DNA of 64,000 nt from Xanthomonas sp. Leaf131 (GCF_001423495.1 NZ_LMOG01000005.1:372430-436429), one strand, 5' to 3'; counted from the first letter of the stretch, positions 35,501 through 44,946 are shown. Made by a program: numbers and translations. Notes: a model not told the origin generated them from the sequence alone.

Positions 35501-38500
35501 ATGCACGCTGACGCCTCTCCCGTGATTCCCCTGACCAGAGCGCAACGCGGCCTGTGGGTCGCCAGCAAGTTGCACACCGACAACACCTTGATGTTGTCCG
35601 AAGCGTTGGAAATGTTCGGCCCACTCGATCCCGAACTGTTGCTACGCGCCAGCATGCAACTGACGCGCGAGTTCGACACCCTGCGGCTGTGCATCGTCGA
35701 ACACGATGGCGTGCCGGCGCAGGTGATCCTGCCTGACTACACGGCGCCGATTCCTTACTTCAATCTCAGCGAAGATCCCTCGCCACGCAACGCGGCCGAG
35801 CACTGGGTGGACGAGCAAATCCGCAAGCCGGAAAATCTGCAGGACGGGCCGTTGTGGCATTGCGCGGTATTCCGTCTTGGCGAAGATCACCATATGTGGG
35901 TGCAGTGCGTGAGCCATCTGGTGATGGATGGCTATTGCGCATCGATCATGATGCAACGCATGGCGGTGCTCTATAACGCCTACGCAGCCGATAGCGAGCC
36001 GGAAGCTGCGGAGTACGGCAGTGCGCTGTCGTTAAACGAACTGGAGCAGCACTATCGCCAGTCCGATCGCTATCAGCGCGATCGCAGCTACTGGATGCAA
36101 CAGCTGGCCGATCTGCCGCCGCCGGCCACCTTGGCGCGGCCGGGCAATCAGCTCTCCACCGGCTTGCTGCGTGGCACCGGGCAGTTCTCGCCGCAGCAGG
36201 TGGTGCGCTTGCGTGCGCTGGGCAAGGAGTATGGCGCCAGCCTGCCGCAGATGCTGATCTCGTTGATTGCGGCGTATTACTACCGTTGCACCGGTGCCGA
36301 GGATCTGGTGATTGCCATGCCGGTGACCGGCCGCATCAATGCGCGCTACCGGCAAACCGCAGGCCTGGTGGCCAACGTGATTTCGCTGCGGTTGAAGATG
36401 GATCCGCAGCAGCCGATCCACAGCTTGTTCGCGCAGGTCTCCTCGGTGGTCAAGCATGCGTTGCGGCATCAGCAATACCGTTTCGAGGATGTGCGTCGCG
36501 ACCTGGGCCTGTTCGGTATCGAACAGAAATTCGCGCGGCTGGCAGTGAACATCGAGGCCTTCGATTACGCGCTGCGCTTTGGCGAGGCCTATGCAGTGCC
36601 GCATAACCTCTGCAATGGCCCGGCCGACGATCTGACCATCTTCTGCTACGAGCGTGGCGACGGCGCGGCCTTGCGCTTCGATCTGGATGCCAATCCGGCG
36701 TTGTACGACAGCGACGAGCTGGCAGAACATTGCCGCCGTCTGACCCACCTGGCCGATGCGGTACTGGCCGATCCGGAGTGCGCACTCGGCCTGGTCGATG
36801 TACTGGGACACGACGAGCGCCAGCGGCTGCTGCACACCTGGAACGACACGGCTGCGCCACTGCCGGAACAGAGCACGCTGTTGCACGGCATGTTGCAGCG
36901 CGCCGAGCTGATGCCGGCTGCGGTGGTGGTGCAATACGACAACCGCACATTGGATTACGCCACGCTGTGCGAGCTCGCCTCGCGCGTCGCTGCGCAATGG
37001 GTGGCCGACGGCGTAGGCCCCGGCGATGTAGTCGCCATCGCGTTGCCGCGCAGCGAGCACCTGCTGGTGGCATTGCTGGCGGTGATGTGGAGCGGGGCGG
37101 CGTATCTGCCGCTGGACCCGGAAAGCCCGGCCGCGCGCAATCGGCAGATGCTCAACGATTCCGGCGCCATCGCGTTGGTCTGCGAGCCGGCCTTGTGCGA
37201 GCGCTATCTGCTGGGCGGCATGGTGTGGCTGGATCCGCGCCCGGCGGTGCTGCCGGCGGCGATCGCCCCGCTCGCCACACCCGACGGCACTGCCTATGTG
37301 CTGTACACCTCCGGCTCGACCGGCGCGCCCAAGGGCGTGGAAATCAGCCATCGCAACCTGTTCAATTTCCTGCATGCGATGGAGCACGAGCTGGCATTGC
37401 GCCCGCGCGACCGCATGCTTGCGGTCACCACCATCACCTTCGATATCGCCGGGCTGGAGTTGTATCTGCCGCTGCTGGTGGGCGCACGCGTGGTCATTGC
37501 ACCGGCCGGCATCACCCACGATCCACGCAGCCTGTCGCGCTTGATCGCACACGAACAGATCAGCGTGGTGCAGGCCACGCCATCGCTGTGGCGCATCCTG
37601 CTGGCCAATCAGGATCTGGCGCTGGACCGTATCCACGCACTGGTCGGCGGTGAGGCCCTGGTGCCCGAATTGGCAACGCAGTTGCTGAGCCGGGTGGGGC
37701 GCCTGACCCAGTTGTACGGGCCGACCGAAACCACCATCTGGTCGACCATCATGCCGTTGCAGCTGACCGATGCGGCGGCGCCACCGATCGGCAGGCCGCT
37801 GCTCAATACGCGGGTCTATGTGCTCGATGCGCAGCGGCAACCGCTGCCGACCGGTGCGATCGGCGAGTTGTACATCGGTGGCGCGGGGGTAGCCAAGGGG
37901 TATCGCGGCAAGCGCCAGCTGACCAGCGAGCGTTTTTTACGCGACCCGTTCGCCGACGACGGCAGCAGCATGTATCGCACTGGCGACCGCGTGCGTCAGC
38001 GCCGCGACGGCATGCTGGAATTCATTGGCCGTGCGGACGCGCAATTGAAGATCCGCGGTCATCGCGTGGAGCCGGCCGAAATCGAAAACGCCCTGCTGCT
38101 GCATTCGCAGGTGGCACAGGCGGTGGTGGTCGGCCACAGCGACGGCGACAACGCGCTGCAGTTGCTGGCATATGTGGTGGGCAAGCACGGCAATATGCCG
38201 TCCACCGAGCTGCTGCGCGCGCATCTGCAGCAGCGCTTGCCGGCCTCGATGATCCCCACGCTATGGGTACCGCTGCAGGCGTTGCCGCTCACGCCCAATG
38301 GCAAGCTGGATCGCCGCGCATTGCCATCGCCGGGCGCATTGCCGCAGCGCGCGCATGTGGCGCCGCGCGATGCGCTCGAACGCCAGCTGGCGGCGATGTT
38401 GCAGGACGTGCTGGGCATCGAGGTGGTGGGCGTTGAGGACAACTTCTTCGAGCTCGGTGGCGATTCGCTGCGCGCGGCGGAAATGGCCGCGCGGTTCCCG

Positions 38501-39481
38501 CAGATGTTCGGCGTCGAGCTGCCGCTGGGCACGCTGTTCCATGCGCCGACGATCGCCGGCCTGGCCGAGGTGATCAAGCGCAGCGCGCAGACCCCGAACG
38601 ACCCGTTGGGGGTGCTGCTGCCACTGCGCGCGGGTATGCCGGGCAATACGCCGCTGTTCTGTATCCATCCGGTGGTCGGGCTGGGCTGGTCGTATCTCAC
38701 CCTGCTCGGTCAACTCGATCCGCAATGGCCGGTGTATGCCTTGCAGTCGCCGGCATTGAGCGACCCGCAGCATCGCCCGGAGAGCATCGAAGCGATCGCA
38801 CGCGACTACCTGACGCGTCTTCGCACGGTGCAGCCGCACGGCCCGTACCGTCTGATCGGTTGGTCGCTGGGCGGCCTGATCGCGCATGCCATTACCGCCG
38901 AACTGCATGAGCTTGGCGAAGAAGTGGAGTTGCTGGCGATGCTCGACAGCTACCCGCACCTGGAGCAGGCCGCGTCGCTGCCGGAATCGGAAAACGTGCG
39001 TGCATCGGTGCACGCGCTGGGTCTGACTCTGGCACACGGCCAGCCGATGCCGACCACGGTGGCCGAACTGGCCAGCCTGCTATGCGACCACTACGGATTG
39101 AACGACTTGCCCGCGGTGCGCCAGCTGCTCGAACAACGCCCCACGCTGCTGGACGACATGGGTGGTATGACCCAGCACCACCTGCAGCTGGCGCGGCGGC
39201 ATCGCCCCAAGCCGCTGGACCAGGATGTTTTGTTCGTCGAAGCCAGCGTGCGCATGACCTCCGGCGGGGACGATGCGGTGTGGGTGGATTACCGGCCGCA
39301 GGCCTGGCGCCCGTATGTGCGCAATCTGCACCTGCACGCCCTGGATAGCGATCACCATTCGATGCTCTCGTCTGCGCATTCGGCCACGCTCAGCGGGTTG
39401 CTGCACGCAGCCACTGCCAAAGCCGCACAACGCGATGGCAGCATCGCCACCGCCAGCGACGGGGTGGCCGAATATGCCTGA
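35501..39481 (+). CDS. Single-module NRPS (C-A-T-TE), predicted to load glycine
   Basis: A 1326-residue enzyme. Condensation domain about residues 1-430 with SHLVMDG at 138-144 (second His kept, first His of the HH pair is Ser). Adenylation domain about 450-950 with YTSGSTGAPKG near 602, FDIAGLE near 646, GGEALV, LYGPTETTIW and YRTGDRV. Carrier domain with FFELGGDSLRAAE (Ser near 986). Thioesterase with GWSLGG near 1120 and a later His. By alignment to GrsA I read the specificity residues as D-I-L-Q-V-G-L-I-W-K, a glycine-type code, whereas similar proteins are often called serine-activating EntF. The lone upstream C domain suggests an acyl or aryl donor. AAGGA sits eight bases before the 35501 ATG. 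The gene overlaps the glycosyltransferase by 8 bp. Confidence 0.88.
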   Translation: MHADASPVIPLTRAQRGLWVASKLHTDNTLMLSEALEMFGPLDPELLLRASMQLTREFDTLRLCIVEHDGVPAQVILPDYTAPIPYFNLSEDPSPRNAAEHWVDEQIRKPENLQDGPLWHCAVFRLGEDHHMWVQCVSHLVMDGYCASIMMQRMAVLYNAYAADSEPEAAEYGSALSLNELEQHYRQSDRYQRDRSYWMQQLADLPPPATLARPGNQLSTGLLRGTGQFSPQQVVRLRALGKEYGASLPQMLISLIAAYYYRCTGAEDLVIAMPVTGRINARYRQTAGLVANVISLRLKMDPQQPIHSLFAQVSSVVKHALRHQQYRFEDVRRDLGLFGIEQKFARLAVNIEAFDYALRFGEAYAVPHNLCNGPADDLTIFCYERGDGAALRFDLDANPALYDSDELAEHCRRLTHLADAVLADPECALGLVDVLGHDERQRLLHTWNDTAAPLPEQSTLLHGMLQRAELMPAAVVVQYDNRTLDYATLCELASRVAAQWVADGVGPGDVVAIALPRSEHLLVALLAVMWSGAAYLPLDPESPAARNRQMLNDSGAIALVCEPALCERYLLGGMVWLDPRPAVLPAAIAPLATPDGTAYVLYTSGSTGAPKGVEISHRNLFNFLHAMEHELALRPRDRMLAVTTITFDIAGLELYLPLLVGARVVIAPAGITHDPRSLSRLIAHEQISVVQATPSLWRILLANQDLALDRIHALVGGEALVPELATQLLSRVGRLTQLYGPTETTIWSTIMPLQLTDAAAPPIGRPLLNTRVYVLDAQRQPLPTGAIGELYIGGAGVAKGYRGKRQLTSERFLRDPFADDGSSMYRTGDRVRQRRDGMLEFIGRADAQLKIRGHRVEPAEIENALLLHSQVAQAVVVGHSDGDNALQLLAYVVGKHGNMPSTELLRAHLQQRLPASMIPTLWVPLQALPLTPNGKLDRRALPSPGALPQRAHVAPRDALERQLAAMLQDVLGIEVVGVEDNFFELGGDSLRAAEMAARFPQMFGVELPLGTLFHAPTIAGLAEVIKRSAQTPNDPLGVLLPLRAGMPGNTPLFCIHPVVGLGWSYLTLLGQLDPQWPVYALQSPALSDPQHRPESIEAIARDYLTRLRTVQPHGPYRLIGWSLGGLIAHAITAELHELGEEVELLAMLDSYPHLEQAASLPESENVRASVHALGLTLAHGQPMPTTVAELASLLCDHYGLNDLPAVRQLLEQRPTLLDDMGGMTQHHLQLARRHRPKPLDQDVLFVEASVRMTSGGDDAVWVDYRPQAWRPYVRNLHLHALDSDHHSMLSSAHSATLSGLLHAATAKAAQRDGSIATASDGVAEYA

Positions 39482-40811
39482 GGCCCCTTTCAACGCGGTA
39501 CGCCAGCGCCCGGTGCTGATCGCCACCCTGGGCACGCATGGCGATGTGCGGCCGATCATCGCGCTGGGCCGTGGCTTGCAGGAGCGCGGTTATCCGGTGC
39601 GGGTGCTGACCAGCGCCAACTTCGAGTCGTTGATCCGCGCCAATGGGCTGGAGTTCTTCCCGCTCAGCGGCGATCACCAGAAACTGTTGCAGGGCCACCC
39701 GGACGTCGCCGAAATGCGCGGTGGCTGGCGCGGCATCTGGGGCACCTTGCGCGCGCAGTTGCTGGACTGGGCGCGCGACTGGGCTGCGCAGGGTCGCGCG
39801 GCGTGCGCCGATGCCGGCCTGATTCTTGGCGTCGGCAGTGCAAGCTTTCTGGCCCATAGCCTGGGCCAGGCCTACGGCCTGCCGGTGGTGTTCGCGCAAT
39901 TGCAGCCGCTGACCGCCTCGCGCCACCTGCCGTTGATGGTGATGCCCGGCGTGCGTCTGCCCGGGCTGGTGAGCGTAGCGCTGCATCACGTGGTGCGCTT
40001 TGCCGGCTGGCAGTTGATGCGTCCGGCACTCAACGACATCGTGCGCCCGGCACTGGGGTTGCCTGCGTATCCGTGGAGTGGTCCCGATCGCAGCGCGCTG
40101 CGCGTGATCTACGGCTATAGCGCGCATCTGTGTCCACGTCCGCCGGACTGGCCGGACAGCGCCCAGGTCAGCGGTTTCTGGCCGTTGCCGCAGCCGCAGT
40201 GGCAACCGCCGGCCGCGCTGCAGGCTTTTTTGCAAGCCGGTCCGCCGCCGCTGTATATCGGCTTCGGCAGCATGACCAGCACCGACGCCGCGCAGCTCAC
40301 CGCCACCGTCAAGGCCGCAGTGCGACTGACCGGTCAACGCGCCTTGCTGGCCAGTGGCTGGGGCGGGCTGGCGGCCGGGGACGACGCTGCCGACGATGCA
40401 GAGCGCTTTTTTCATCTGGAACAGGCACCGCACGATTGGCTGTTTCCGCGCGTGGCGCTGGCGGTGCATCACGGTGGTGCCGGCACCACCGGTGCGGCGC
40501 TGGCGGCAGGCATTGCGTCGGTAGTGCTGCCGTTCGGCTACGACCAACCGTTCTGGGCGCATTGCCTGGCCCAGCGTGGCGTGGCGCCGCCGGCACTCGC
40601 GCGCACCGGGCTGCAGCCGGAAACCTTGGCCGATGCCATCCGCCAGGCCAGCGCGCCGAACATGCGCGCAGCGGCACGCGCGCTGGGGCAGCGCATCCGC
40701 GAGGAGGACGGGGTGAGCAGGGCAGTGGAGCAGCTGCAAGCGTGGGGATTGCTGGAGCCGACGGTGATGGTTGAGCGCGTCGTGGGGGTCGAGCAGCAAG
40801 CCGTTGCGTGA
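39474..40811 (+). CDS. UDP-glycosyltransferase family 1 (sterol glucosyltransferase-like)
   Basis: A 445-residue GT-B enzyme. N-terminal LIATLGTHGDVRPIIALGRGL matches the acceptor domain of the GT1/UGT group. The C-terminal donor domain carries YIGFGSMTST, HHGGAGTTGAALAAGIASVV and PFGYDQPFWA, the last matching the UDP-sugar-binding signature. Related enzymes glycosylate sterols, lipids or peptide antibiotics. The start codon lies inside the NRPS stop region (8-bp overlap), so the two are co-translated and the NRPS product is the likely acceptor. Substrate and sugar are unknown. Confidence 0.85.
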   Translation: MPEAPFNAVRQRPVLIATLGTHGDVRPIIALGRGLQERGYPVRVLTSANFESLIRANGLEFFPLSGDHQKLLQGHPDVAEMRGGWRGIWGTLRAQLLDWARDWAAQGRAACADAGLILGVGSASFLAHSLGQAYGLPVVFAQLQPLTASRHLPLMVMPGVRLPGLVSVALHHVVRFAGWQLMRPALNDIVRPALGLPAYPWSGPDRSALRVIYGYSAHLCPRPPDWPDSAQVSGFWPLPQPQWQPPAALQAFLQAGPPPLYIGFGSMTSTDAAQLTATVKAAVRLTGQRALLASGWGGLAAGDDAADDAERFFHLEQAPHDWLFPRVALAVHHGGAGTTGAALAAGIASVVLPFGYDQPFWAHCLAQRGVAPPALARTGLQPETLADAIRQASAPNMRAAARALGQRIREEDGVSRAVEQLQAWGLLEPTVMVERVVGVEQQAVA

Positions 40812-40887
40812 TGAGCCGCGCCGCGGCCAGCGCACTGCGTCGTTTGCATGCGGCACAATCAGGCTCCCCTGGCCTCTCCTCGCCCGC

Positions 40888-42018
40888 ATGCGCTACCCCG
40901 CTCTCGATCTGCTGCGTGGCATCGCCATTGTCTGGGTGATGCTGTTCCACTCCTTCGTGGTCGGTGGCCTAGGCGCGGACTGGGCATGGTTGTCGCGCTA
41001 TGGCTGGATGGGCGTGGATCTGTTCTTCGTGTTGAGCGGCTTTCTGATCGGCACCCAGGTGCTGACACCATTGGCGCGCGGGCAACGCCTGGACTTCAAG
41101 GCGTTCTATCTGCGGCGCGCGTTTCGCATCCTGCCTGCGTTTTTGGTGGTGTTGGCGATCTACATGGCGTGGCCGGATTTTCGTGAGTCGCCCGGGTTGG
41201 CACCGTGGTGGATGTTCGTCACCTTCACCTTGAATCTGTTCGTCGACTACGGCCGTGATGCCGCGTTCTCGCACGCCTGGTCGCTGTGTGTGGAAGAGCA
41301 TTTCTATCTGGTATTTCCGCTAGGGGCGGCACTGCTGTTGCGGCGGCCCTCGGCAGCGCGTTTTGTCGCGCTCTGCGTGGTCGTTGTGGTTGCAGGGATC
41401 GCGCTGCGTGCCGGCATCTGGCTGCACAACACCGCCTTGGATAGCGCAGGCGCCGGCCTGCAGCGCAACTGGTTTATCGAAGACATCTACTACCCGACCT
41501 GGAATCGTCTGGACGGTTTGCTGGCTGGTGTCGTGCTGGCTGTGCTCAAGGTGTTTCGTCCGCCGCTGTGGCAACGGCTGCAACAGCACGGCAACGCCTT
41601 TCTGTTTGCCGGCGTGGCGATGCTGGCGTTGGCAATGTGGCTGTTTCGCGAGCGGACCGGCCTGCTTGGCAACGCGGTGGGTTGGCCGGTGCTGTCGCTG
41701 GGGCTTGCCTTGCTGGTGCTTGCAGGCACCGCTATCAACGGGGTGCTCGGCGGTTTGCGCGTGCCCGGCGCGGCATGGCTGGCGGGCATTTCCTACAGCC
41801 TGTATCTGACCCACAAGGCCGTGTTCCACCTCACCCAGCTGTGGTTCGGCCCCTGGCTCGAAGGCCGCGGCGTCATTGCGTTCGCCGTCTATGGCGGGTG
41901 CGCGCTGCTGGCCGGCGCCGCCTTGCATTACCTGGTGGAGCGGCCGTTCCTGCAGCTGCGCGGGCAGTACACCAGGGCAACTGCAGCAACGTCCGGTGAT
42001 CTGCGCGTCGGTGGCTGA
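40888..42018 (+). CDS. Membrane O-acyltransferase, acyltransferase_3 family
   Basis: A 376-residue integral-membrane protein with about ten hydrophobic segments. The N-terminus is RYPALDLLRGIAIVWVMLFHS with catalytic-type His in the first helices, then GWMGVDLFFVLSGFLIG and the conserved YLRRAFRILPAF. An EEHFYLVFP segment follows near residue 145. Family members transfer acyl groups onto sugars of exopolysaccharides, antibiotics and O-antigens. The gap to the glycosyltransferase gene is 76 bp, so it belongs to the same operon. It probably acylates the glycosylated product. The start was placed at MRYPALD; a longer frame from 40771 is unlikely. Confidence 0.85.
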   Translation: MRYPALDLLRGIAIVWVMLFHSFVVGGLGADWAWLSRYGWMGVDLFFVLSGFLIGTQVLTPLARGQRLDFKAFYLRRAFRILPAFLVVLAIYMAWPDFRESPGLAPWWMFVTFTLNLFVDYGRDAAFSHAWSLCVEEHFYLVFPLGAALLLRRPSAARFVALCVVVVVAGIALRAGIWLHNTALDSAGAGLQRNWFIEDIYYPTWNRLDGLLAGVVLAVLKVFRPPLWQRLQQHGNAFLFAGVAMLALAMWLFRERTGLLGNAVGWPVLSLGLALLVLAGTAINGVLGGLRVPGAAWLAGISYSLYLTHKAVFHLTQLWFGPWLEGRGVIAFAVYGGCALLAGAALHYLVERPFLQLRGQYTRATAATSGDLRVGG

Positions 42019-42045
42019 AAGTGGGACGCGCAGGCGCGCACAGCG

Positions 42046-42657
42046 TCATTCGCGAGGCTGTGGGGGTGTGGGGGAATCGTGCGGCGGTACGGGTGGCGTC
42101 GTATCGACTGCGGCGTGCCGAAGGTGCTCGTTCCATGCGCGCAGCACCGGCGTCAGGCCGAGGTAGTGCCGGCCTTCCCAGCCGCTGGCCAGCACGTTGC
42201 CGGCACGGTCCAGCAGCACCAGATTTGGTGGCGCGGTGCCGGCCAGCCGGCGCAACGCCGGCAGTGCGGCGATGCGGCGGTATTCGATCGCCGGCCAGGG
42301 CATCTGTTGCTGGCGCATGTAGCGGCGCATCTGCGTTTGCGATTGGTCCTGGCTGACGTACACCACCTCGGTATCGGCACCTGCCTGGCGCAGCGCCGCG
42401 CGGACCCGGATCAACTCGGGCACGAACGCATGGCAGGGCCCGCACCAGTCCGCACCGAAGTACAGCGCGATCACGGCCGGCTCGCGCTCCCAGCGAAACG
42501 GGCGCATGCGGTCGGCATCGGCCACCACCAACGTCTCGGCGATCTCCCGCCGCAGCTGCGGCCCCTGCTGCGCCGCGGCCGGCAGTGCACAGGCAATTAG
42601 CACCGTGCACAGTGCCAGCCTGTGCAGCAGGCCTGGGCGGGCCGGCTCAGAACGCAT
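42046..42657 (-). CDS. Thioredoxin-like periplasmic protein
   Basis: A 203-residue protein with a signal peptide (about residues 12-29, LALCTVLIACALPAAA) and a thioredoxin fold carrying ADWCGPCHAF (Cys72, Cys75), then DRAGNVLASGWEG and the cis-Pro region APPNLVLLD. The Pro-rich C-terminal tail is disordered. Periplasmic TlpA-like proteins reduce or isomerise disulfides. The ATG lies within the last codons of the TonB receptor gene (11-bp overlap), so it is co-translated with the receptor. Confidence 0.8.
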   Translation of the reverse strand: MRSEPARPGLLHRLALCTVLIACALPAAAQQGPQLRREIAETLVVADADRMRPFRWEREPAVIALYFGADWCGPCHAFVPELIRVRAALRQAGADTEVVYVSQDQSQTQMRRYMRQQQMPWPAIEYRRIAALPALRRLAGTAPPNLVLLDRAGNVLASGWEGRHYLGLTPVLRAWNEHLRHAAVDTTPPVPPHDSPTPPQPRE

Positions 42658-44848
42658 GGCGCAGGTTGAGATACCACGCACGCGCGAAGCGCGGCCCGTA
42701 GACATAGTCGCTATCGCGACCGGCGCCGACGTCCAGGTCGCGCTGGCGTTGATCGAACAGGTTCTTGACTCCGAATGAAACGCTGGTCTCCTGGATGCCG
42801 GTCTGGCCCAGATGCAGATGCCAGAGCGCGCCCAGGTCGGTATTCCAGAAATCGGGGGTACGGCGCAAGACGCCGAGCCGATTGTTCAGCGCGGCCATCC
42901 GTCCGGTGTACCGGGTGGCGAGAAAAGCCTGGAAGGTCTCGCCCGGTTGCCAGGTGAGTTGAGCCAGCCCGCTCCAGTCGGGCGTCTTGAGATAGCGCGC
43001 GCTGGCAATGCGGGTGGCGCCGCCGTCGGCGGTGTCGTCGTAGATCAGCTGGGCCTGATCGTAGCGCGAGCGATACCACGCCACCCCTGCGCTCAGCCGC
43101 CACTGCGCTGCCGGTTGCCAGGCCAGGTTGCTTTCCAGGCCCGCGACCTTCGAGCCGGACGCATTGTTGCGCAGCTGGTAGAGGTTGCCGTCGGCGTCGC
43201 TCTGGATCTGCCCGAGCACGAAGGTGTCGCGCAGCCGGGTGAATGAGGCGGTGGCATCCCAGCTCCAGCGCGGCTGCGCCGGGTCGCTGCGCCAGTCCAG
43301 CCCCAGCATCGCGGTCAGTGCGCGCTCCTCGCGCAGCCCGGCGGCATTGCGCACGCGAACCTGCGCGGCGCCGAGCGTGTCCACGTGCACGTCTTCGAGG
43401 AAGATCTCCGGCGCACGGAAGCCGGACGACACGCCTGCGCGCCACTTCAGGTTGGCAGTGGCCTGCCAGGCCAGCGCCAGGCGCGGCGAGAACACGCTGT
43501 TGTCCAGCTCCGAACTCTTGTCCAGGCGCGCGCCCAGAACCAGGTCCACGTCCTCGGTCACCGCCCACTCGTCCTGCACGAAGCCGCCCAGATTGCGGAA
43601 GCGTGCATCGCTGAGCGTGCGCAGGCGCTGGCCGGCGGCATCCAGATTGAAATCGCGCAGGGTCTCGCGCTTGTACTGCAGGCCGAAGGCCAGCGCATGC
43701 GCGCCCAGCCGCCAGTTGAATTGGCTATCCAGAAACTGCAGCGGATTTTCGGTGTAGCCGTATTGGTCGTAGTAATGCGCTGCCGCACTGCCGGGAACGG
43801 AGGGGTCGAGCTGGCGTGGGTCGTAGGCGGGATCGCGCGGGTCGGTCGCCACCTCGCCCAGGCCACCATAGAAGCTGCCGCGATCGATAGCGGCGAACGC
43901 ATAGCCGATGCGGAAATCGGCGTCGTCGCTGAGCGTCTGTTCCCAGCTCAGTCCACCGCGCTGGTAACGGGTGTGCAAGGACTCGGCGATATTGGCCAGA
44001 TACTCCGGCTCCCCCAGGCGGTTGCCGCCACGTCGCGTCTCGTCGGTGTATTGATAATCGGCGCGCAGGCGTGTGTCGGCAGTGGGCGCGTACCAGAGCT
44101 GAACGCCGCCCAGGCGCAGGTCCTTGCGGGTGATTTCGGTGTAGCCGTCGTGGTTGTAGTCGATGCCGTCGTCGTCGGAGCGTTGCGCCACCACCGACAC
44201 GCCGAGGCGATCGTCGGCGCCGACCAGATTCAGGCGGCCGTCCAGGTTCCATTGCGGCTGGCCTTTGAGCACGTCCACGCCCGCTTGCACGTAGCCGCCG
44301 GTGCGCACCGGTTGCTCGGAGATCAGGTTGACCACACCGGCCACCGCGCCGGGGCCGTACAACGCCGAGCCGCCGCCCTTGACCACTTCGATGCGATCGA
44401 TGAACGCGCCGGGGATCTGTTCCAGCCCGTACACGCTGCCCAGCGTGGACAGCAGCGGGGTGCCGTCGAACAGCAACTGGTTGTAGGCGCCGGGCAAGCC
44501 CAACAATTGCACCTCGGAGGTATTGCAGTTCTGGCAGTTGCTCTCCACGCGCAGGCCGTTGATCAGCTCGGCCGCCTGCGAGAAGTCGGTCGCCGCGCGG
44601 AGCGCGATGTCCTGCTGCCGCAGCACCTCAGTGCGCACCGGAACGTCCGCCAGCAAGCGCTCGGTCCGGGTGGCGGTGCTCACCTTCACCTGGATACGGT
44701 CCAACGCCACTGCGCGCTGTTGCACGCTGATGGCGTCGGTCTGATGGCCGACAGTGGAAGCTGCTGCGTTGCAGGGAAGGGCCGCAGCCAGCACGACGAG
44801 AGGCAGCGCTAAATGGCAGTGGGTGGAGGGCGAGGGAGGCGTGTGCAT
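42647..44848 (-). CDS. TonB-dependent outer-membrane receptor
   Basis: A 733-residue receptor: N-terminal signal (residues about 12-30), a plug domain (about 55-180) with EVLRQQDIALR, GLEQIPGAFIDRIEVVKGGGSALYGPGAVAGVVNLI, and a 22-strand barrel ending in YLNLRHAF, a terminal Phe typical of BAM substrates. An NCQNCN motif (Cys105, Cys108) in the plug matches a subfamily that carries a CxxC pair there. No TonB box is obvious. It is co-transcribed with the overlapping thioredoxin-like gene. The promoter is covered by two palindromes. The ligand is unknown; a metal complex or a thiol-reactive compound fits the Cys pair and the thioredoxin partner. Confidence 0.88.
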   Translation of the reverse strand: MHTPPSPSTHCHLALPLVVLAAALPCNAAASTVGHQTDAISVQQRAVALDRIQVKVSTATRTERLLADVPVRTEVLRQQDIALRAATDFSQAAELINGLRVESNCQNCNTSEVQLLGLPGAYNQLLFDGTPLLSTLGSVYGLEQIPGAFIDRIEVVKGGGSALYGPGAVAGVVNLISEQPVRTGGYVQAGVDVLKGQPQWNLDGRLNLVGADDRLGVSVVAQRSDDDGIDYNHDGYTEITRKDLRLGGVQLWYAPTADTRLRADYQYTDETRRGGNRLGEPEYLANIAESLHTRYQRGGLSWEQTLSDDADFRIGYAFAAIDRGSFYGGLGEVATDPRDPAYDPRQLDPSVPGSAAAHYYDQYGYTENPLQFLDSQFNWRLGAHALAFGLQYKRETLRDFNLDAAGQRLRTLSDARFRNLGGFVQDEWAVTEDVDLVLGARLDKSSELDNSVFSPRLALAWQATANLKWRAGVSSGFRAPEIFLEDVHVDTLGAAQVRVRNAAGLREERALTAMLGLDWRSDPAQPRWSWDATASFTRLRDTFVLGQIQSDADGNLYQLRNNASGSKVAGLESNLAWQPAAQWRLSAGVAWYRSRYDQAQLIYDDTADGGATRIASARYLKTPDWSGLAQLTWQPGETFQAFLATRYTGRMAALNNRLGVLRRTPDFWNTDLGALWHLHLGQTGIQETSVSFGVKNLFDQRQRDLDVGAGRDSDYVYGPRFARAWYLNLRHAF

Positions 44849-44946
44849 GAAGAGGCCTGATGGCGCGCTTGATTGTTTTGAAATAACAACTTGCGCGGTT
44901 GGTCTTTCCGCGTTGCGGAGCGCGAAGGAAGGATCGGATTCAAATT

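Noticed and set aside
36032..37840. 602-residue minus-strand open frame
   Set aside because: Antisense to the NRPS adenylation and condensation domains.
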